The notes beneath the pieces were generated by a model. It worked only from the letters and a program-made list of their open reading frames with translations, searched no databases and had not been told where the DNA came from. A stretch of 64,000 bases of DNA from Dryocosmus kuriphilus. Its lineage: Eukaryota > Arthropoda > Insecta > Hymenoptera > Cynipidae. How positions within the stretch are numbered: position 1 is the stretch's first letter; each line of letters begins with the position of its first letter. Both the position numbers and the translations under genes were made by a program. The stretch is from positions 95,191,104-95,255,103 of the forward strand of contig CM076191.1 of NCBI GenBank assembly GCA_038277395.1, in the 5' to 3' direction. Of the stretch, positions 33,620 through 45,645 are shown piece after piece.

Positions 33620-35930
33620 ATCTGAGTCTTCCGCATAAGGCGCAGGACACTCGGGCGGAGTCCTCGTAATTCAGTTGTTCTTGAATTTCTTCTTGTGTCA
33701 TTTCTATCGGCCTAATACCTCCGTTTCCTCTTCTTCTTGCAGCATTCTTACTGGTTGGGGAGGTCGCTTGGGATTCTGTTTCTGGTTGAAAAACCCAGTT
33801 TAATACAACATTGAACCTGGCGAAATGTCGATCTTACCAATTTGTGGCAAGTTCATTCTTGGATCTGTCCAGTTAGAAGGACATTGTCTGGTTTGGGGGC
33901 TTTTACTTCCGCTGGTGTTTGCATTTTGACGAGGTGCTGTCGTGGGTCTACTGAATTTTGGGTATTGTTTATTGTATTAGGCCAGCTGTTCTTGATGGTT
34001 GACTGTCTTTTTTTATTTAACCACATTTCTGTTTCGAGATGGCATGTGTCTGTGCCTCGGAGATTGGTGTTTGCGTTTAAGAATTCTGGATTTGCATTCA
34101 AATTTTCTTTTTAAAGGTTAAGGAGGTATCGATTTACCGCTTCATGTTCTTGCCAATTTGTTTTTTAAGCTCCTCTCCTATTGGATTAGTATGTTGGGCC
34201 TGGACAGTGTACATTTATTTCATTTTATGATCTGTCTAAAGCGTAAGTGTAGTTTGCACTGATCCGTAATCCCTTGTTTTGCAGATTCAAGCCTTTGAAA
34301 TTTGAGTGCGAGTAGTGAGCTTGTTTGTTTGAGGTTTTGTCTCGAGTCTTTTAATAATTCTTCGAAGAGTTAATGTGTTTGATCATCGAATTGGCCTTTT
34401 TCTGCAAGTCCTTGTATTTTCTTGGCTATTATTAAGTCCAAAAGTAAATTTGGTTGTGTAGCTTTCGTACCTTTGCTCGTTTTAATTATTATTTTTATAT
34501 TTCTTTTTTAAGTCTCTCGATGCCATGTCATCTTGACCGTTAAGTGTTCTAGAATGGTTTCTAATGCTGTCGAGGCGTTTTAGTTTTATCTTTTCCCTTT
34601 GCTCATGAGATTGTTTGAGTATGGGGGAATATTGATCATCCACATGCTCGGTTGTCTGAAAAAAATTTTCGTTTCTTACTCGTAGATTTTCTTTAGCTCT
34701 TTGTTTTTTCTTCTTCTCATCCGAAGAGTCGTTAGTGATTTTTGGTTGTTGTAATGCTTCTTTATCGGTCTCTCTATTTCGCCTGCCAGTCCTACCTTTT
34801 TAGCTAGTTCCGAATTTCCGGTCGATCTCTGTTATTGTTTTCTCGTTTTAGTGCGTTAAAAATTAGATCGTTAAGGAATCCATTTGTGATAATATTCCTT
34901 GTAGAAGTTCCTCTGTGGTTACGGTAGGAGTGGTAGGGGATTGAGGTCTAGGCGTAGTCATTGCGGTAGTGAAAGTCGGATGCTCGGGGGCAAAAGATGA
35001 GGTCGCTTTCCACTTTCGTCAGTTGTGTAATTTTTTGTATACGCGTATATTTTCGTGTGCCAATTTGAACTTTCTCTTTTTATTTTAATTTCTGCTACAA
35101 CCTTGTCGCTTGTAACTTTCGTCAGTTGCGTAATTCTTTTGTGTACGGTATATTTCGTGTGCCAGTTTGAACTTTCTCTTTTTATTTAAATGCTGCTACA
35201 AAGCTTGTCCTAATTGCGAGGTAGTAATTTTATTTTTAAGTGTACAAGTGGGCGTGTGTTTAATACAGTAAAATGGATTACAAGTTGCTACAAACTTGTA
35301 TTCCGATTTTAAAGTAATGTTTTATGTTTGTTGAAGGTGAGTTGCCGTATGTGCTATGGCGAACTCGACGTGAAGCTGAAACTTTGCCCAGCCAGAGGGT
35401 AAACTAACTTAGGTTATTGACTCTGTCTCCTAACTCAGAACAACAAGTGGGTCTTATACGTCTTCAGGCTTTAAAGTATGAGTGTAATACACTTATGTTC
35501 GTTGTTTATTATTTGAATTTTTGGTTTTTCCAATGATCGCTGATCTTCTTTTTCTCCTAAGCTGCGTTGCGATTCCGTGAATCCAAGGCGTGGCTCGTAC
35601 TGTTGCTAACCGGGTGTCGTCTAGGGATAACTTTTTTTTTTCTGAGACGGAGTCTCGAGATTCTTACAGTCTATATGAATAGCCCCCCATAAAATTCAAT
35701 CTTTTAAGTTTTTCTGACTTCCGATCTACGTAGATAGGGACTAACTACAATTCATCCGCTAATTTCATCTGAAGTAGTACCACACCTTGTTTAACGGGCG
35801 ACAATTCGTAACTGTGTCCGGCAGTTCTTCCAAATTACAAAGCTCCGTTATTTCGTAAAAATAGGCGTTTAATTCTAAGCTTTCGGAAGGTCCTCTATGT
35901 GATTTTATTTCAAAAATAAAATCGAAAAGC
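33620..35930 (-). pseudogene. Gag region of element B, decayed
   Basis: Fills the gag position between 5' LTR/primer site and protease. No CCHC knuckle was found, which fits errantiviruses. A direct duplication lies within it: ACTTTCGTCAGTTG starts at 35012 and 35115 (period about 103 bases), followed both times by GAACTTTCTCTTTTTATTT. Confidence 0.5.
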
Positions 35931-35936
35931 TTGCCT

Positions 35937-35954
35937 ATCCTGGCAGGATCGCCA
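35937..35954 (-). other. Primer binding site of element B
   Basis: Three to four bases inside the 5' LTR the minus strand reads TGGCGATCCTGCCAGGAT, starting with the TGG that pairs with a tRNA CCA end. The tRNA partner was not identified. Confidence 0.6.
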
Positions 35955-35957
35955 AAA

Positions 35958-36162
35958 CGTTATGCGTAAAATGAAGAGATAGACTTTTAAAATATCGCTG
36001 AGGTCACACGCGGTCAGGTGCCCTCAGCTACTTTATTAGACAATTTAGGTAACTACACATTTTAGGAAAAAGCGATTAGAACTGAGCTTGGTCGCTGTTG
36101 GCTCTTATTATATATAGGCGTAGAGATTAGTAAGTGGGCGTATAATAGTGGGCCTCATAACA
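35958..36162 (-). repeat. 5' LTR of element B
   Basis: 205 bases. The end next to the host is CATAACA (plus strand 36156-36162); the inner end CGTTATG has one change from TGTTATG. Internal blocks match the LTR at 27614-27824. Confidence 0.88.
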
Positions 36163-37870
36163 GTATGTAGAAGAGGATTATTTTTCATTCCACAAGCGTG
36201 AGTAATAACAGGTACTGACGTTAATTAAACATCCATAATTAATACAAATTTTCCCAATTATGATGCTTTTAATACAAAAGATATAATACTTTAATCATGT
36301 AAATAAAAATATTTTAAAATTTTTGTTTTTGAAAGAGTCTTGTGAAAGAAGTTTTATTAAAGAAATGTGCGGGATTTTCTGACAAAGAACTGCATGAATT
36401 TCTGATCTTTTTTTATTTTTGATATCATTTGAAAGGTAAGTTCTCAATAGCATTTTAGTGCAGATATTTTTATAATTTCATTTCTGGGTGAAACGTGGTG
36501 CAAAAATGTCGTACAATTTAAAAAATGGCCAAATATTTACAAGAATTTTTTTTTATAAAAAGAATATATATACCATATTCCAATAAAAGTTTGGCATACT
36601 TATGAAAGTATTAATATTTTTCATTTTTAAAGTTAATGCATAGAGTACAGTTTTTATTTAAAATTTCACGACGGGTTTTTGTATCACGTAAAGACTTTAA
36701 TAATTGTTCTGTTCCATTTTAAACTTCACGAGATATTTGTTTATAAAATAAATTTTGTTAAATTGATAGTATTTATTTACAATTAAAAGAAAATTGGTAA
36801 AAAGTAAATTTTGTAAGGTATGATATTAGCATTTAAGACAGTAAAAAGTTATGTAAAGTTTTCATATATAAAGAAAGCATGTGAAGGTCAAGTTAATAAC
36901 TTTTCGGTAATTATATATACTTACTGAATTAAAAGAAAGGTAATTATCACAGTAAGTATAAATAAAAAATGATTGCTGAATAATTTACTAAATTAAAAAA
37001 ATAAAGGTTAGACAGTACGACAGACCGTTTCACAATGTTTTACCCCAAGCGTTTTGGGCAAAATAATAAGGGAAACCTTTATAAGAAAAGTATCATAACT
37101 CATAAATGAAATAGTATTTAAAACTAATTAATCGCGGAATATTTTTTTAAAATAATGGCTACAGCTTTTGTTATTTTTGATCTGTCAAATATGAGGTTTC
37201 ACACCTTTGTAAAAATTCTTATATTTAACTTTACCTTTTCCGATCATTCCTGGCAAAGAGGATGAGTGTAAATTAATGTATTTTCCATGAAACTTTATTC
37301 CTTGTTTTTTATTTTAAAAAAAGTGGAAAAATCATCCTGGAAAAGGGAGACTTAGTGTGAGTTAATTTTTTCAATAATAGAAAAATAGTAAAAGATGCGG
37401 AAAAGTTATATTAAATAAAGAAGATTTTTAAAAAGGTGAGAAACCCATACTTGATGACAGAATCAAATAAGAAGCCTAGCAATATAATTTTTAACATTTT
37501 CCGCGAAAAATAGTTTTAAAACTACTCCATTTTAAGAATTATGATACTTATATACATTAAAAATTTTAGAATTTTTAGATTTAGAATATTTTAAAAGCAA
37601 TTGAAAAAAAACATAGGTAATGAAAAATGAAACCACTTTAAAGTAATAAAATATTTTAACCAAAATCTCAAAATCCCATACAATATACATTCCAATATAA
37701 CAGTTAACTTCACAAGCCACCTAGTGTCTTATAATTTTATACGCTGTAGAAACGATTTTCTAGACCATTCTATAAGGACACTTTCCTGAAAAACCATAAT
37801 CTCTAAATATTTCAAGACATCATGTAAATGTGTACTTTTGAGTCATTATCTTTCTGCTAGCTGTCAAGTT
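36163..37870. other. AT-rich noncoding stretch
   Basis: No gene or repeat recognised. Confidence 0.4.
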
Positions 37871-38930
37871 TATGTAAACAAAGAATCGGACAACGCAACT
37901 ACCAATTTCTTCTCCCACTTAACTTCTTTCGATCCACCTTTCCTCCTTCGAGAATTTATCGGTAGCTTTAAGCCAAAACAAAAATAAAATCATCGCACAA
38001 GGCTTAGGCTAAAAATTAGTTTCGAGGTATTAAACTAACTCTCCCAAGGTCAAGCTCTTATAACATCTGCTTCACAATCTATAACCATATTTTAAATGAA
38101 GCTGATTTTTTTTCCTTGACACATGGATGGGAATTCTCTCCAATACTTTCTCATACCGAAACCCCACCAAAACAAAAATTCAGACCTAATCGCTGCTTCA
38201 ATTTCGCTGCGTCTTAAAAATCATGGAGAAGACTCTTTCTTAATAGGCCTAACACCCGTTGGTTAAAAAAACAAAACCTCCGGGTCCTCCAACACCAAAT
38301 GGTTTTTAGGAAAAACAGATCATAGTGCAGACCAACCTAGCCATCCTTCCCAATGCTCCTGAATAACTTACTTCAACAAACCTTCTTAATCGATGCAATC
38401 GAGCGTTTCAACATCCTAAAATGCCTATGTGGCCCTTGGTAGGGCTTCGCACCCCAAAACCCTTAAATTTCCTTTTCAACGGCCCTACGGCTAGAAGTTA
38501 GTCCATAGAATACGGTTGTCAATCGCTCTATCCATATTTAAAGCGATAGGGACTGTGTTTCAAAACTCAATAAACTCTATAATAATTTCTAAAGATGATA
38601 TTTATGTTATTTCGTATTTCAAACTCCTGTCGATTGTCATGCAACTCAATCAAAGGAAATCCCATTAAGAGGACAAAACTTACATACTCGTCTCAGTTAA
38701 ATTTCTCACCAGAACTTTTCAGGACTTTCAACCACCCCATCACACCCATCCTCGAAAAACTAACTATATCACTAAATTATAACTTGACTAGATTTAATTT
38801 GGACAAGAGTTTCCTACTCTTAATGTCATACTGTTAAATTAAAAGGCTACCGGAATCGTGTTTTTAACCACTGCCACACCGCTCAAATAACTTTAATTCA
38901 ATTACGACTCACAACTTTTCAAACCCATAC
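37870..38930 (+). pseudogene. LINE reverse transcriptase relic (RNase H-bearing I/R1-like type)
   Basis: Decayed plus-strand translation keeps the order of a LINE reverse transcriptase: a P-x-x-W region and PKPHQNKNS (about 38155-38190), KSWRRLFLNR (about 38220), a VFRKNRS block (about 38300, compare GFRKNRS), a damaged catalytic area, then LNFSPE (about 38698) and LTRFNLDKSF (about 38785), matching the thumb-side LGL-type motif. Many stops. It is assigned to the same element as the RNase H at 40780-41560. Confidence 0.5.
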
Positions 38931-39243
38931 ATTCGGACCTACTGTACGGTCATTTTTTACAAAACAAGCCATAATTTCCTGAGCATGATTCCCAAACACT
39001 CTTATCTCCAAGAAATTTTGCAATAAAATTCAATTTGTATCTACAGACGAGTTCAAAGTTTCCCAGATTCTGCCGTTGGGTACTTGTTTACTCACCTCAA
39101 TGGAACCTAAAACTTGAGCTGTTCTTAATGTGTCTGAACTTCGGTTGAGGGTATGATGACAGCGCTGGCAGAGGAGGTTACGAATGTATCGAAAAAATTG
39201 CTAGGGTCAGAAAAAAGACTTACGGATACAATAGTTTAGGAAC

Positions 39244-40756
39244 CCCCTCGATTTAAGATCTTTTTTTTAAAACTAAACTAGTAACTGAAAACTACTCTTC
39301 TATTTAAAAAATGCATTTATGCGACTTATAAAAAAAATATCTCGTAGCTCCTTTGTTTAGTACATCAAAGTTGGCAAAAAGTTCGTAATAATTTAAGCTT
39401 TGTTACTGCTTAATAACAGGCAATCAATGCCAACATGATTGAAATTAGTGTCCTGATCTATGATCTGAAATTATGACATTTCGTGAAATGATCAACATAA
39501 TGAGTTTATTATAAGTTAATTCCACTGCGATTAACAATTGTTTTGCTTACTAAACAAAGATAGGTGACTTTTTGAGTGGTTTTGGATACTTAGGCAGCTG
39601 CTTTATCGTTCTCTGATTCCAAATTTATAAATCCTAAACATAACAACATATGAAGTACCTCAAAACACGGGAAAATTTGTCTGAACATTATGGTTATAAT
39701 ACAAATGAAAATATACATACAAATCTGCAGTTTGCAGCAGGAATATTGATGTTTATTAAAAAAATTTGTTACTTAAAACAGCTTTCTTTGACCTGGCAGC
39801 GATTTTGCAATAAAGTATGTTTGTATTTCATAACAATTTGGTGATTATTATGAAAAATCTCATTAAGGAAATGCATAGTTTGGAGAAAATTTTTAGTGTT
39901 TCAGTTACATTTTTCTTTTTTTTAATCGTAATAGTTCAGTCTTGCTAGTGATACTTTTCACAATTATAACTTGGGATTTCAAGAAAAAAAAAAATGTTAT
40001 AATGTCGACTAGCCCAAGATAAAATGACAAAGTTTGAGCAATCTTTTTTTAAAAAAAATCTATCTCTAAGTTACTCAATATGAAACGATCTTTATTTAAA
40101 AAATGAGCTTTTGATATTTCTATTAATTATTAAGTGACATCTTTGTTTATATAAATTTGATTTTCTCATTATCAATGATTCACAAAGGTTACAAAAATTT
40201 CTATAAAAGTATGAATGACAATATAGTTTATTGAAAAACATCACTGCCGGGGGTTCAAACAAAAGCCCGATTTAAAAAGACGAAAGTACCTTAAACACTC
40301 AAAAAGTAATTGCATCCCAGATCTGCGCAATATTGTTTACTAACAGTTTGTTCTTAATAACCATAAGAAATATATTCCGTTTTGTCGTTTTCATATGTTT
40401 TTTATGTTACTTTAAATTTGATTAAAAACGAAAATCGCCTATAAGTATCCACAACCACTCAAAAATCACCTAACATTGTTTATAACAATGCAATTGTTAA
40501 TAACAATTTATTAATTTATAATGAACTATTAGATTGTGTTTCACAAATGTTTATTTATTGATTTAACACTAATATCAATCATTTTGAATTAATTGGTGTT
40601 ATTATAGTAAAAATTCTTAAATTTTACGACTTTTTGCCAACTTTTTGTATAAATAAAGTAAACAATAATTTTGTTTCAAATCGGCCTCAAGAGATCTCTT
40701 AAGAATTTTGTTATCTTTAATTTCCAAAAAAAATCTTAAATCGGTTTAAAATTGTA
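39244..40756. mobile_element. Foldback element with inverted arms of about 370 bases
   Basis: The left arm (39244-39610) and right arm (about 40390-40756) are reverse complements over CGATTTAAGAT, AAAGTTGGCAAAAAGT, ATGATTGA(A/T)ATTAGTGT, ATTAACAATTG, then AGGTGA followed by TTTTTGAGTGGTT and GGATACTTA. The middle (39610-40390) is AT-rich without a gene. It lies between the reverse transcriptase and RNase H parts of a LINE, so it is probably a nonautonomous insertion into that LINE. The exact ends and target duplication are not certain. Confidence 0.65.
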
Positions 40757-40774
40757 GCCGGAATCGTATTTCGA

Positions 40775-41560
40775 ACATTTTTTCGTCATTTTGCCCACTG
40801 TGCAGCGGAGGCGCTAGCTATTTGTGAAGCAGTTCAACTCATTTTAGAAAACGAAATTCCGTCATCGGCCATCTTCTCGGACTCAAAAAGCGTTTTATAG
40901 CCTGTCAATCATCCCACTCCTCTCCATCTACGTCCTATCTTATTCACGATATTCGCAATCTAATGTTTATAGCAAAAAACAACGATCTTAACATCTCTTT
41001 TGTTTGGATCCCCGGTCACAAAGGAATAATTGGGAACAAAAAACGCCGATAATTTGTCAAAATTAGCTGTCAATGAAGGCACACGCCAGGAAATAAAATT
41101 ACCTCACTCTGATATCTGGCCAGAAATTTTCTCCCAATTTTACTTGTCAGCAAACCGTAACTGGAAAAAGAAATCGATTGACAATAACTTGGGACTTTAT
41201 TTTTTCCAAAATTTCTTTGAAGCATCAGAATCAAATAAACCCTGGTTTCACAGAATAAAAGCCGATAGAAGAACAATAATCATTTGTTTCCAGACTTCGC
41301 GCCAACCACTACAACTTAGCAGCCAGCCTCACTAGAAAAAATTTCGTCGTATCGGAGGTATGCCCTCTCTGTGGGCATGAGTCCCAAGACATCAACAGCT
41401 TAATGTGGAATTGCCCACATTTCAATGAGCCTAGAGAGATATTTAAAACTTCTCAAAAGAAATAACATTCTTCCCCCCTATAACATTGAGTCATTTTTAT
41501 ACTACCCTCCAGCCATCCCACAACAATTCTGACAAACTTCTTTAAATATAATATATTTTC
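40775..41560 (+). pseudogene. LINE RNase H domain and C-terminal zinc knuckle
   Basis: HCAAEALAICEAV (about 40796), IFSDSKSVL (about 40872) and FVWIPGHKGIIGN (about 41000) are the RNase H blocks with their acidic residues and the late His. After a break, VCPLCGHESQD and WNCPHF (41356-41424) form the Cys/His knuckle seen at the end of I-, R1- and related LINE proteins. Frames are interrupted at about 40900, 40960 and 41040. Confidence 0.75.
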
Positions 41561-41994
41561 CTTTAACCAATTATATTTCAATCTTTTCATCAATATTATT
41601 ACTTTATTACTCCTAAACACTACCTTCAACCACGACATCTTCTTTTATCGAATTAACCGCTTCATCTTCACTCAATGAACGTTTTTAAAGCCTAATGGAC
41701 AAATTTCACATTACGTAGTGTTACATAGTTACATACGATACCTATGTTACATAATTTACAAAACCATATTCTCAACCAAATAAAGAAATTCACTCTGACA
41801 ACTGCATAATACGAACATTCGCACAGCCAACTATAACTACTGTTCACTCGCTATCAATCAAACAATCCTTTGGACAATCTCACACTGGAAAAATATACAT
41901 TTGGCAAAGCACAGCACTGGGACAACACAAAAACTTGCCATGGCCGATGGTAAGCTTTAAGTGTGATATACTGAGACACGCATTAGTACTGACG
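41561..41994. other. Noncoding stretch before assembly gap
   Basis: Probably LINE 3' UTR at first (AATAAAGAAA near 41780), otherwise unassigned. Confidence 0.35.
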
Positions 41995-42494
41995 NNNNNN
42001 NNNNNNNNNNNNNNNNNNNNNNNNNNNNNNNNNNNNNNNNNNNNNNNNNNNNNNNNNNNNNNNNNNNNNNNNNNNNNNNNNNNNNNNNNNNNNNNNNNNN
42101 NNNNNNNNNNNNNNNNNNNNNNNNNNNNNNNNNNNNNNNNNNNNNNNNNNNNNNNNNNNNNNNNNNNNNNNNNNNNNNNNNNNNNNNNNNNNNNNNNNNN
42201 NNNNNNNNNNNNNNNNNNNNNNNNNNNNNNNNNNNNNNNNNNNNNNNNNNNNNNNNNNNNNNNNNNNNNNNNNNNNNNNNNNNNNNNNNNNNNNNNNNNN
42301 NNNNNNNNNNNNNNNNNNNNNNNNNNNNNNNNNNNNNNNNNNNNNNNNNNNNNNNNNNNNNNNNNNNNNNNNNNNNNNNNNNNNNNNNNNNNNNNNNNNN
42401 NNNNNNNNNNNNNNNNNNNNNNNNNNNNNNNNNNNNNNNNNNNNNNNNNNNNNNNNNNNNNNNNNNNNNNNNNNNNNNNNNNNNNNNNNNNNNN
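41995..42494. other. Assembly gap (500 N)
   Basis: Exactly 500 N, an arbitrary scaffold gap length. It interrupts the Polinton integrase gene. Confidence 0.99.
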
Positions 42495-42693
42495 GATCTA
42501 CTCTTGCTTTTAACAGTAACAAGCCAGGCGTACTTGGAGAAAATATCTGTTACGGTAAGTAAATACTTGTAGCCATTATTCTCGTGGGCATAGGGTAGTG
42601 TTTCAACCAAATCTGCCTGCTAAGTCTCATCTATACCCCGCATTTGCATGCGACGACATGGATAATTCTTTTTAGCCGGTATAAGCAGTCCCG
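42495..42693 (-). pseudogene. Polinton integrase, N-terminal part of catalytic core
   Basis: Minus strand reads QADLVETLPYA (with the first catalytic Asp), NNGYKYLLTVTDIFSKYAW and VKSKS before the gap. This is the pattern of F54H12.3-like Polinton integrases. Upstream, KLAVVTGLLIPAKKNYPCRR precedes it in frame. A TAG at 42620-42622 replaces the Trp normally found just before QADL, so the gene is dead unless that is a sequence error. The rest of the protein falls in the gap. Confidence 0.82.
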
Positions 42694-42733
42694 TGACTAC
42701 TGCCAGTTTCTCCTTGTCCAATCTCGAGGGCAT

Positions 42734-43105
42734 TTAGTCGAGCGTCCAACTGAACAATGCGTTCAGCATTACGGATTGGCAAGCTTGTTGACTATGAATT
42801 TGCAAGTTCTTTAGTTTCTCGTTGATTGATTCCGCGAGGATACATATCATCAAATTATCACTGTCAATCTCTCTTCGCATAGACAATGTGACTTTAAACA
42901 CTGTACGTATCTTGTCTTGAATAATGCGCTGTACAATTCCCAAATTGACTGCTTCGTATTGTTCTTTGGCCTCACTAACGTTGCACAGTCTCTTGCAGTC
43001 TACGACATAATGGCCTTCAGAGGTGATTTTGAATCTCACGCCAGGAGGTCCACGGCTTGCTGCAGCGGTTCGATCCAGGTGATGTCCAAATACATCGATA
43101 CTCAT
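42734..43105 (-). CDS. Polinton fiber-like protein (putative)
   Basis: A 123-codon minus-strand frame starting at 43105. It begins MSIDVFGHHL, then RGPPGVRFKITSEGHY and DCKRLCNVSEAKEQYEAVNLG. The latter resembles the D-x-x-x-K-R-L-x-N-V motif of phage and virus tail-fiber proteins that ends in D-A-V-N. Similar genes lie near integrase in arthropod Polintons. Its role as a surface fiber is an inference from the motif. It follows 33 bases after the preceding Polinton gene on the same strand. A longer fiber domain is not seen, so it may be truncated. Confidence 0.5.
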   Translation of the reverse strand: MSIDVFGHHLDRTAAASRGPPGVRFKITSEGHYVVDCKRLCNVSEAKEQYEAVNLGIVQRIIQDKIRTVFKVTLSMRREIDSDNLMICILAESINEKLKNLQIHSQQACQSVMLNALFSWTLD

Positions 43106-43138
43106 CGTGATGCTGATAATATTTTTATGTGTACGCTC

Positions 43139-43311
43139 CTAATTTATGATTCCGGCTTCCCGTAGTTCCTCAATAGTGGACATGATTTCATTGTTGTGAC
43201 TTGGATTGCCTGCCGCCTGAGATGCTAAGAGTAGACGAAGACGATCCACTTGTTCGTTAGGGTCATCCCAGTTGACATAGTCAGTATTCACATTTTTTCT
43301 TTTTATCATAT
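43139..43311 (-). pseudogene. Conserved Polinton protein, C-terminal part
   Basis: From the transposon junction the minus strand reads MIKRKNVNTDYVNWDDPNE, then VDRLRLLLASQAAGN, SHNNEIMSTIEELREAGII and a stop. This block is typical of a Polinton gene of unknown function that often precedes integrase. It is the downstream half of the gene at 47759-48490; the two halves share one reading frame. The role is unknown and a structural function is only a guess. Confidence 0.7.
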
Positions 43312-43439
43312 TGGGAATGAAAACATCCACCGCGCCAAAAGTGGCGCTGCGATGCCATTTAAAAATGGCCGCTGAAAGCATATGAATAACATGGAGCAGT
43401 AGCAATAATTTTATTAAAAAGTGTGTTTAAATTCAGAAA

Positions 43440-45467
43440 ATGGTGTTTTTGGACTTGGATAGTTTGTGCAGTTACGCACAAGCTACACCTGCATCCCGAA
43501 ATTTGATCGAAGGCCAAAATATTTTGAATTCGGGTATGATTGTAATGTGCGGAGCTACCATAAACACTCCGGAAAAAGTTGAAGTATATTCATTGTGCCT
43601 GCAAACCAGTGCTTTAACTTCAGAACCACATGAAATAACGGGAAGGTTGATAATTAATAGTGGCGATAAAAAATGGCAATAACATTGTACGTGTAGAATA
43701 TATGAATTGTACTTGCAAGGCTGGAAGTAGTCACAGTTGTAAACACATAGTGGCCGTATTATTGTACTGTAATCGGTAAGTATTGTCTTGTCTCAAAATT
43801 GTTAAAGTTAATTAATTTGTTTATATAAATATTTCTCTTTTTTGTAGAAAAGATTTAACTACGTTAGAATTAGTATCTTCAACGGATAAGAAATGTTATT
43901 GGAGTAGACGTAAGCAGCCAGTTCTTGAACAATTTGAAGCTTTGCCGACAAAAGCATTTTGTTGCGTTGAACAGTCCTTTCAAATGATAGATTGTATGTG
44001 ATAATCAAACTGCAGTCCTTTCAATGTATGATGTAAGAAAATTAAACTAATTAGTAAAAAAATTTCAAAAACGGAATTAGTTAGGAATTCTAAAATTGTA
44101 TGTGATAATCAAACTGCAGTTGCTAAACACTAGTATGTACATTTTGAGGTTGGCTCATGTATACAGTTTATTTAAAGGTTATCATCAGTACAGAATTAAA
44201 ACGTATAAATCATTTTTTCAACCTCTTGGCATTTAAATTTCTTGAAATTATGATCATTTAATAAGAAAAAATAAGAAAAAACTGTAAATTGAATGCTTTA
44301 ATAGCTTTTTCGCTCTATTGAAAAATTCCCATTTTGTTGGTTATGTACTTCTGTACTGTCATCCTACACTTACTGTTACTGATTTTTAATTAACATCAGA
44401 AGTTAGAAGCATTTTAATACAATATAAATATTTACAGCAACCGTAATATGAACATGGTTCGAACACCCTTTCGAGAAGTTGGAAATTTACTGCAACCTAA
44501 TAATATTTCACGTAAGACTGAAAATATGACTGGCAATTTAAATAACTGTCAAAGTAAGGATTTTGTAGCTAGTATTGTCAGCAATGCTTCTGAGTCAGAC
44601 ATTATTTTGTCTTTAAATAGAAAACTCGTTATTTTGAATGATTGCTGTCAGAAAACGTTTGATAATGTGATTACTTGTACAGATGCACTTGAAACATGTT
44701 TGCGTACAAAAGAGTCTAAATCAGAATGGAAACAAGAAAGAAAATACAGGATTACCGGTAGCAGGTACAGTATATACAAAAAAAAATTATCAACCGCATG
44801 CAAATATTATGGAACACATTAATTTAAAGCATACTTGTATTTCATTTACAGATGCTACAGTATTTATACGTATTCAAAAGATAACTGGTCAGAAAAGGCC
44901 AGCAAGTATTTTTGGAATAAAGAGTTTAAAAGTAAATACACCTCCCACGGAGTCAAATATGAAAATATTGCTCGAGAAAAATATATTACTGAAGAAAATA
45001 AACATGTTGAAGAATGTGGACTGATCGTTTGCATTTCGGAACCTTGGTTAGGATATTCACCGGATGGTATTGTGGTAAAAAATGGTAAACCTGTGAAGTT
45101 GTTAGAAATCAAGTGCCCTTACGATTTGCAAAGCACTGAACAAGAAGTATTAGTGAAAAAATGTAAGTTTTTACGTTTAGAAAAAGGCAAGATGATTCTA
45201 AAAAAGAAACATGCCTATTATGCGCAAATTCAGTTCGGAATGGCCTTGTTAAACTTACAATGCTGTGATTTTGTGATTTACTCGAGTATTTCAGATGCCA
45301 TTCAAATTATAAATGTTACTTTTGAAAAAGAATATGCATGTGATTTGTTAGTTACTCTTAAGACAAGGTATTTTGGAAAAAATGTTACACCAAATATGTT
45401 TATTATCAAGAGTCTTGTAAGTTCGAAAGATATGAAAAGATATGAAAAAATGTTGCTACGTTTATAA
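43440..45467 (+). pseudogene. SWIM zinc finger / YqaJ-type recombinase protein of ISL2EU element
   Basis: Exon 1 (43440-43775) carries a SWIM finger (NCTCKAGSSHSCKHIVAVL), reached after a one-base shift at an A-tract near 43670, and ends at a GTAAGT donor. Exon 2 starts 43848 after TTTTTTGTAG. Exon 3 (44438-44764) ends in RITGS at a GTACAG donor and joins exon 4 (44852-45467) in frame. Exon 4 is the YqaJ exonuclease-like domain: GVKYENIARE, PWLGYSPDGIV with the metal-binding Asp, LLEIKCP with the Glu-x-Lys pair, and KKKHAYYAQIQFGMALLNL. Related domains are phage recombination exonucleases; here it probably assists transposition, which is inferred. The exon 2-3 join is unclear. Confidence 0.8.
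43993..44120 (+). repeat. Short direct repeat in intron of the YqaJ gene
   Basis: TTGTATGTGATAATCAAACT plus GCAG occurs near 43993 and again near 44097, about 104 bases apart, around the end of exon 2. This local duplication obscures the splice donor. Confidence 0.65.
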
Positions 45468-45645
45468 TGACTAAAAAGAAGACACTTAGTGCGTAAGTGA
45501 GTGTCATTTGTTAGCAAAGTATTTTGAAAGAAAGCTACACCAAATATGTTCATTATCAAGAGTCTTGGTTGCCAAGATTCTGAAGTATAGATGTTATAAG
45601 AACATGAAAAAGTATTGCTACATTTATAATTAAGAAAAAGCTTTA
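45355..45645 (+). repeat. Tandem duplication of the 3' end of the YqaJ gene
   Basis: The segment from AAGGTATTTTGGAAAAAATG through ACACCAAATATGTTTATTATC to the poly-lysine end and stop (45365-45467) recurs diverged at 45517-45640. It lies after the stop codon and is not needed for the gene. Confidence 0.7.

Larger units (their letters stand above)
27614..36162 (-). mobile_element. Gypsy-like (errantivirus-type) element B, full span with two LTRs, decayed
   Basis: 8549 bases on the minus strand: 5' LTR 35958-36162, primer binding site next to it, gag, protease, reverse transcriptase, RNase H, integrase, env region, polypurine tract and 3' LTR 27614-27824. Possible target duplication: GTGT at 27610-27613 and GTAT at 36163-36166, one mismatch. 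All coding regions carry many stops and frameshifts. The integrase region is closely similar to element A. A C32 run at 31856-31887 interrupts the pol region and may be a sequencing or assembly weak point. Confidence 0.9.

Noticed and set aside
41935..42610. Long frames of up to 217 codons across the gap
   Set aside because: They are made of the N run; only the flanking residues are real.
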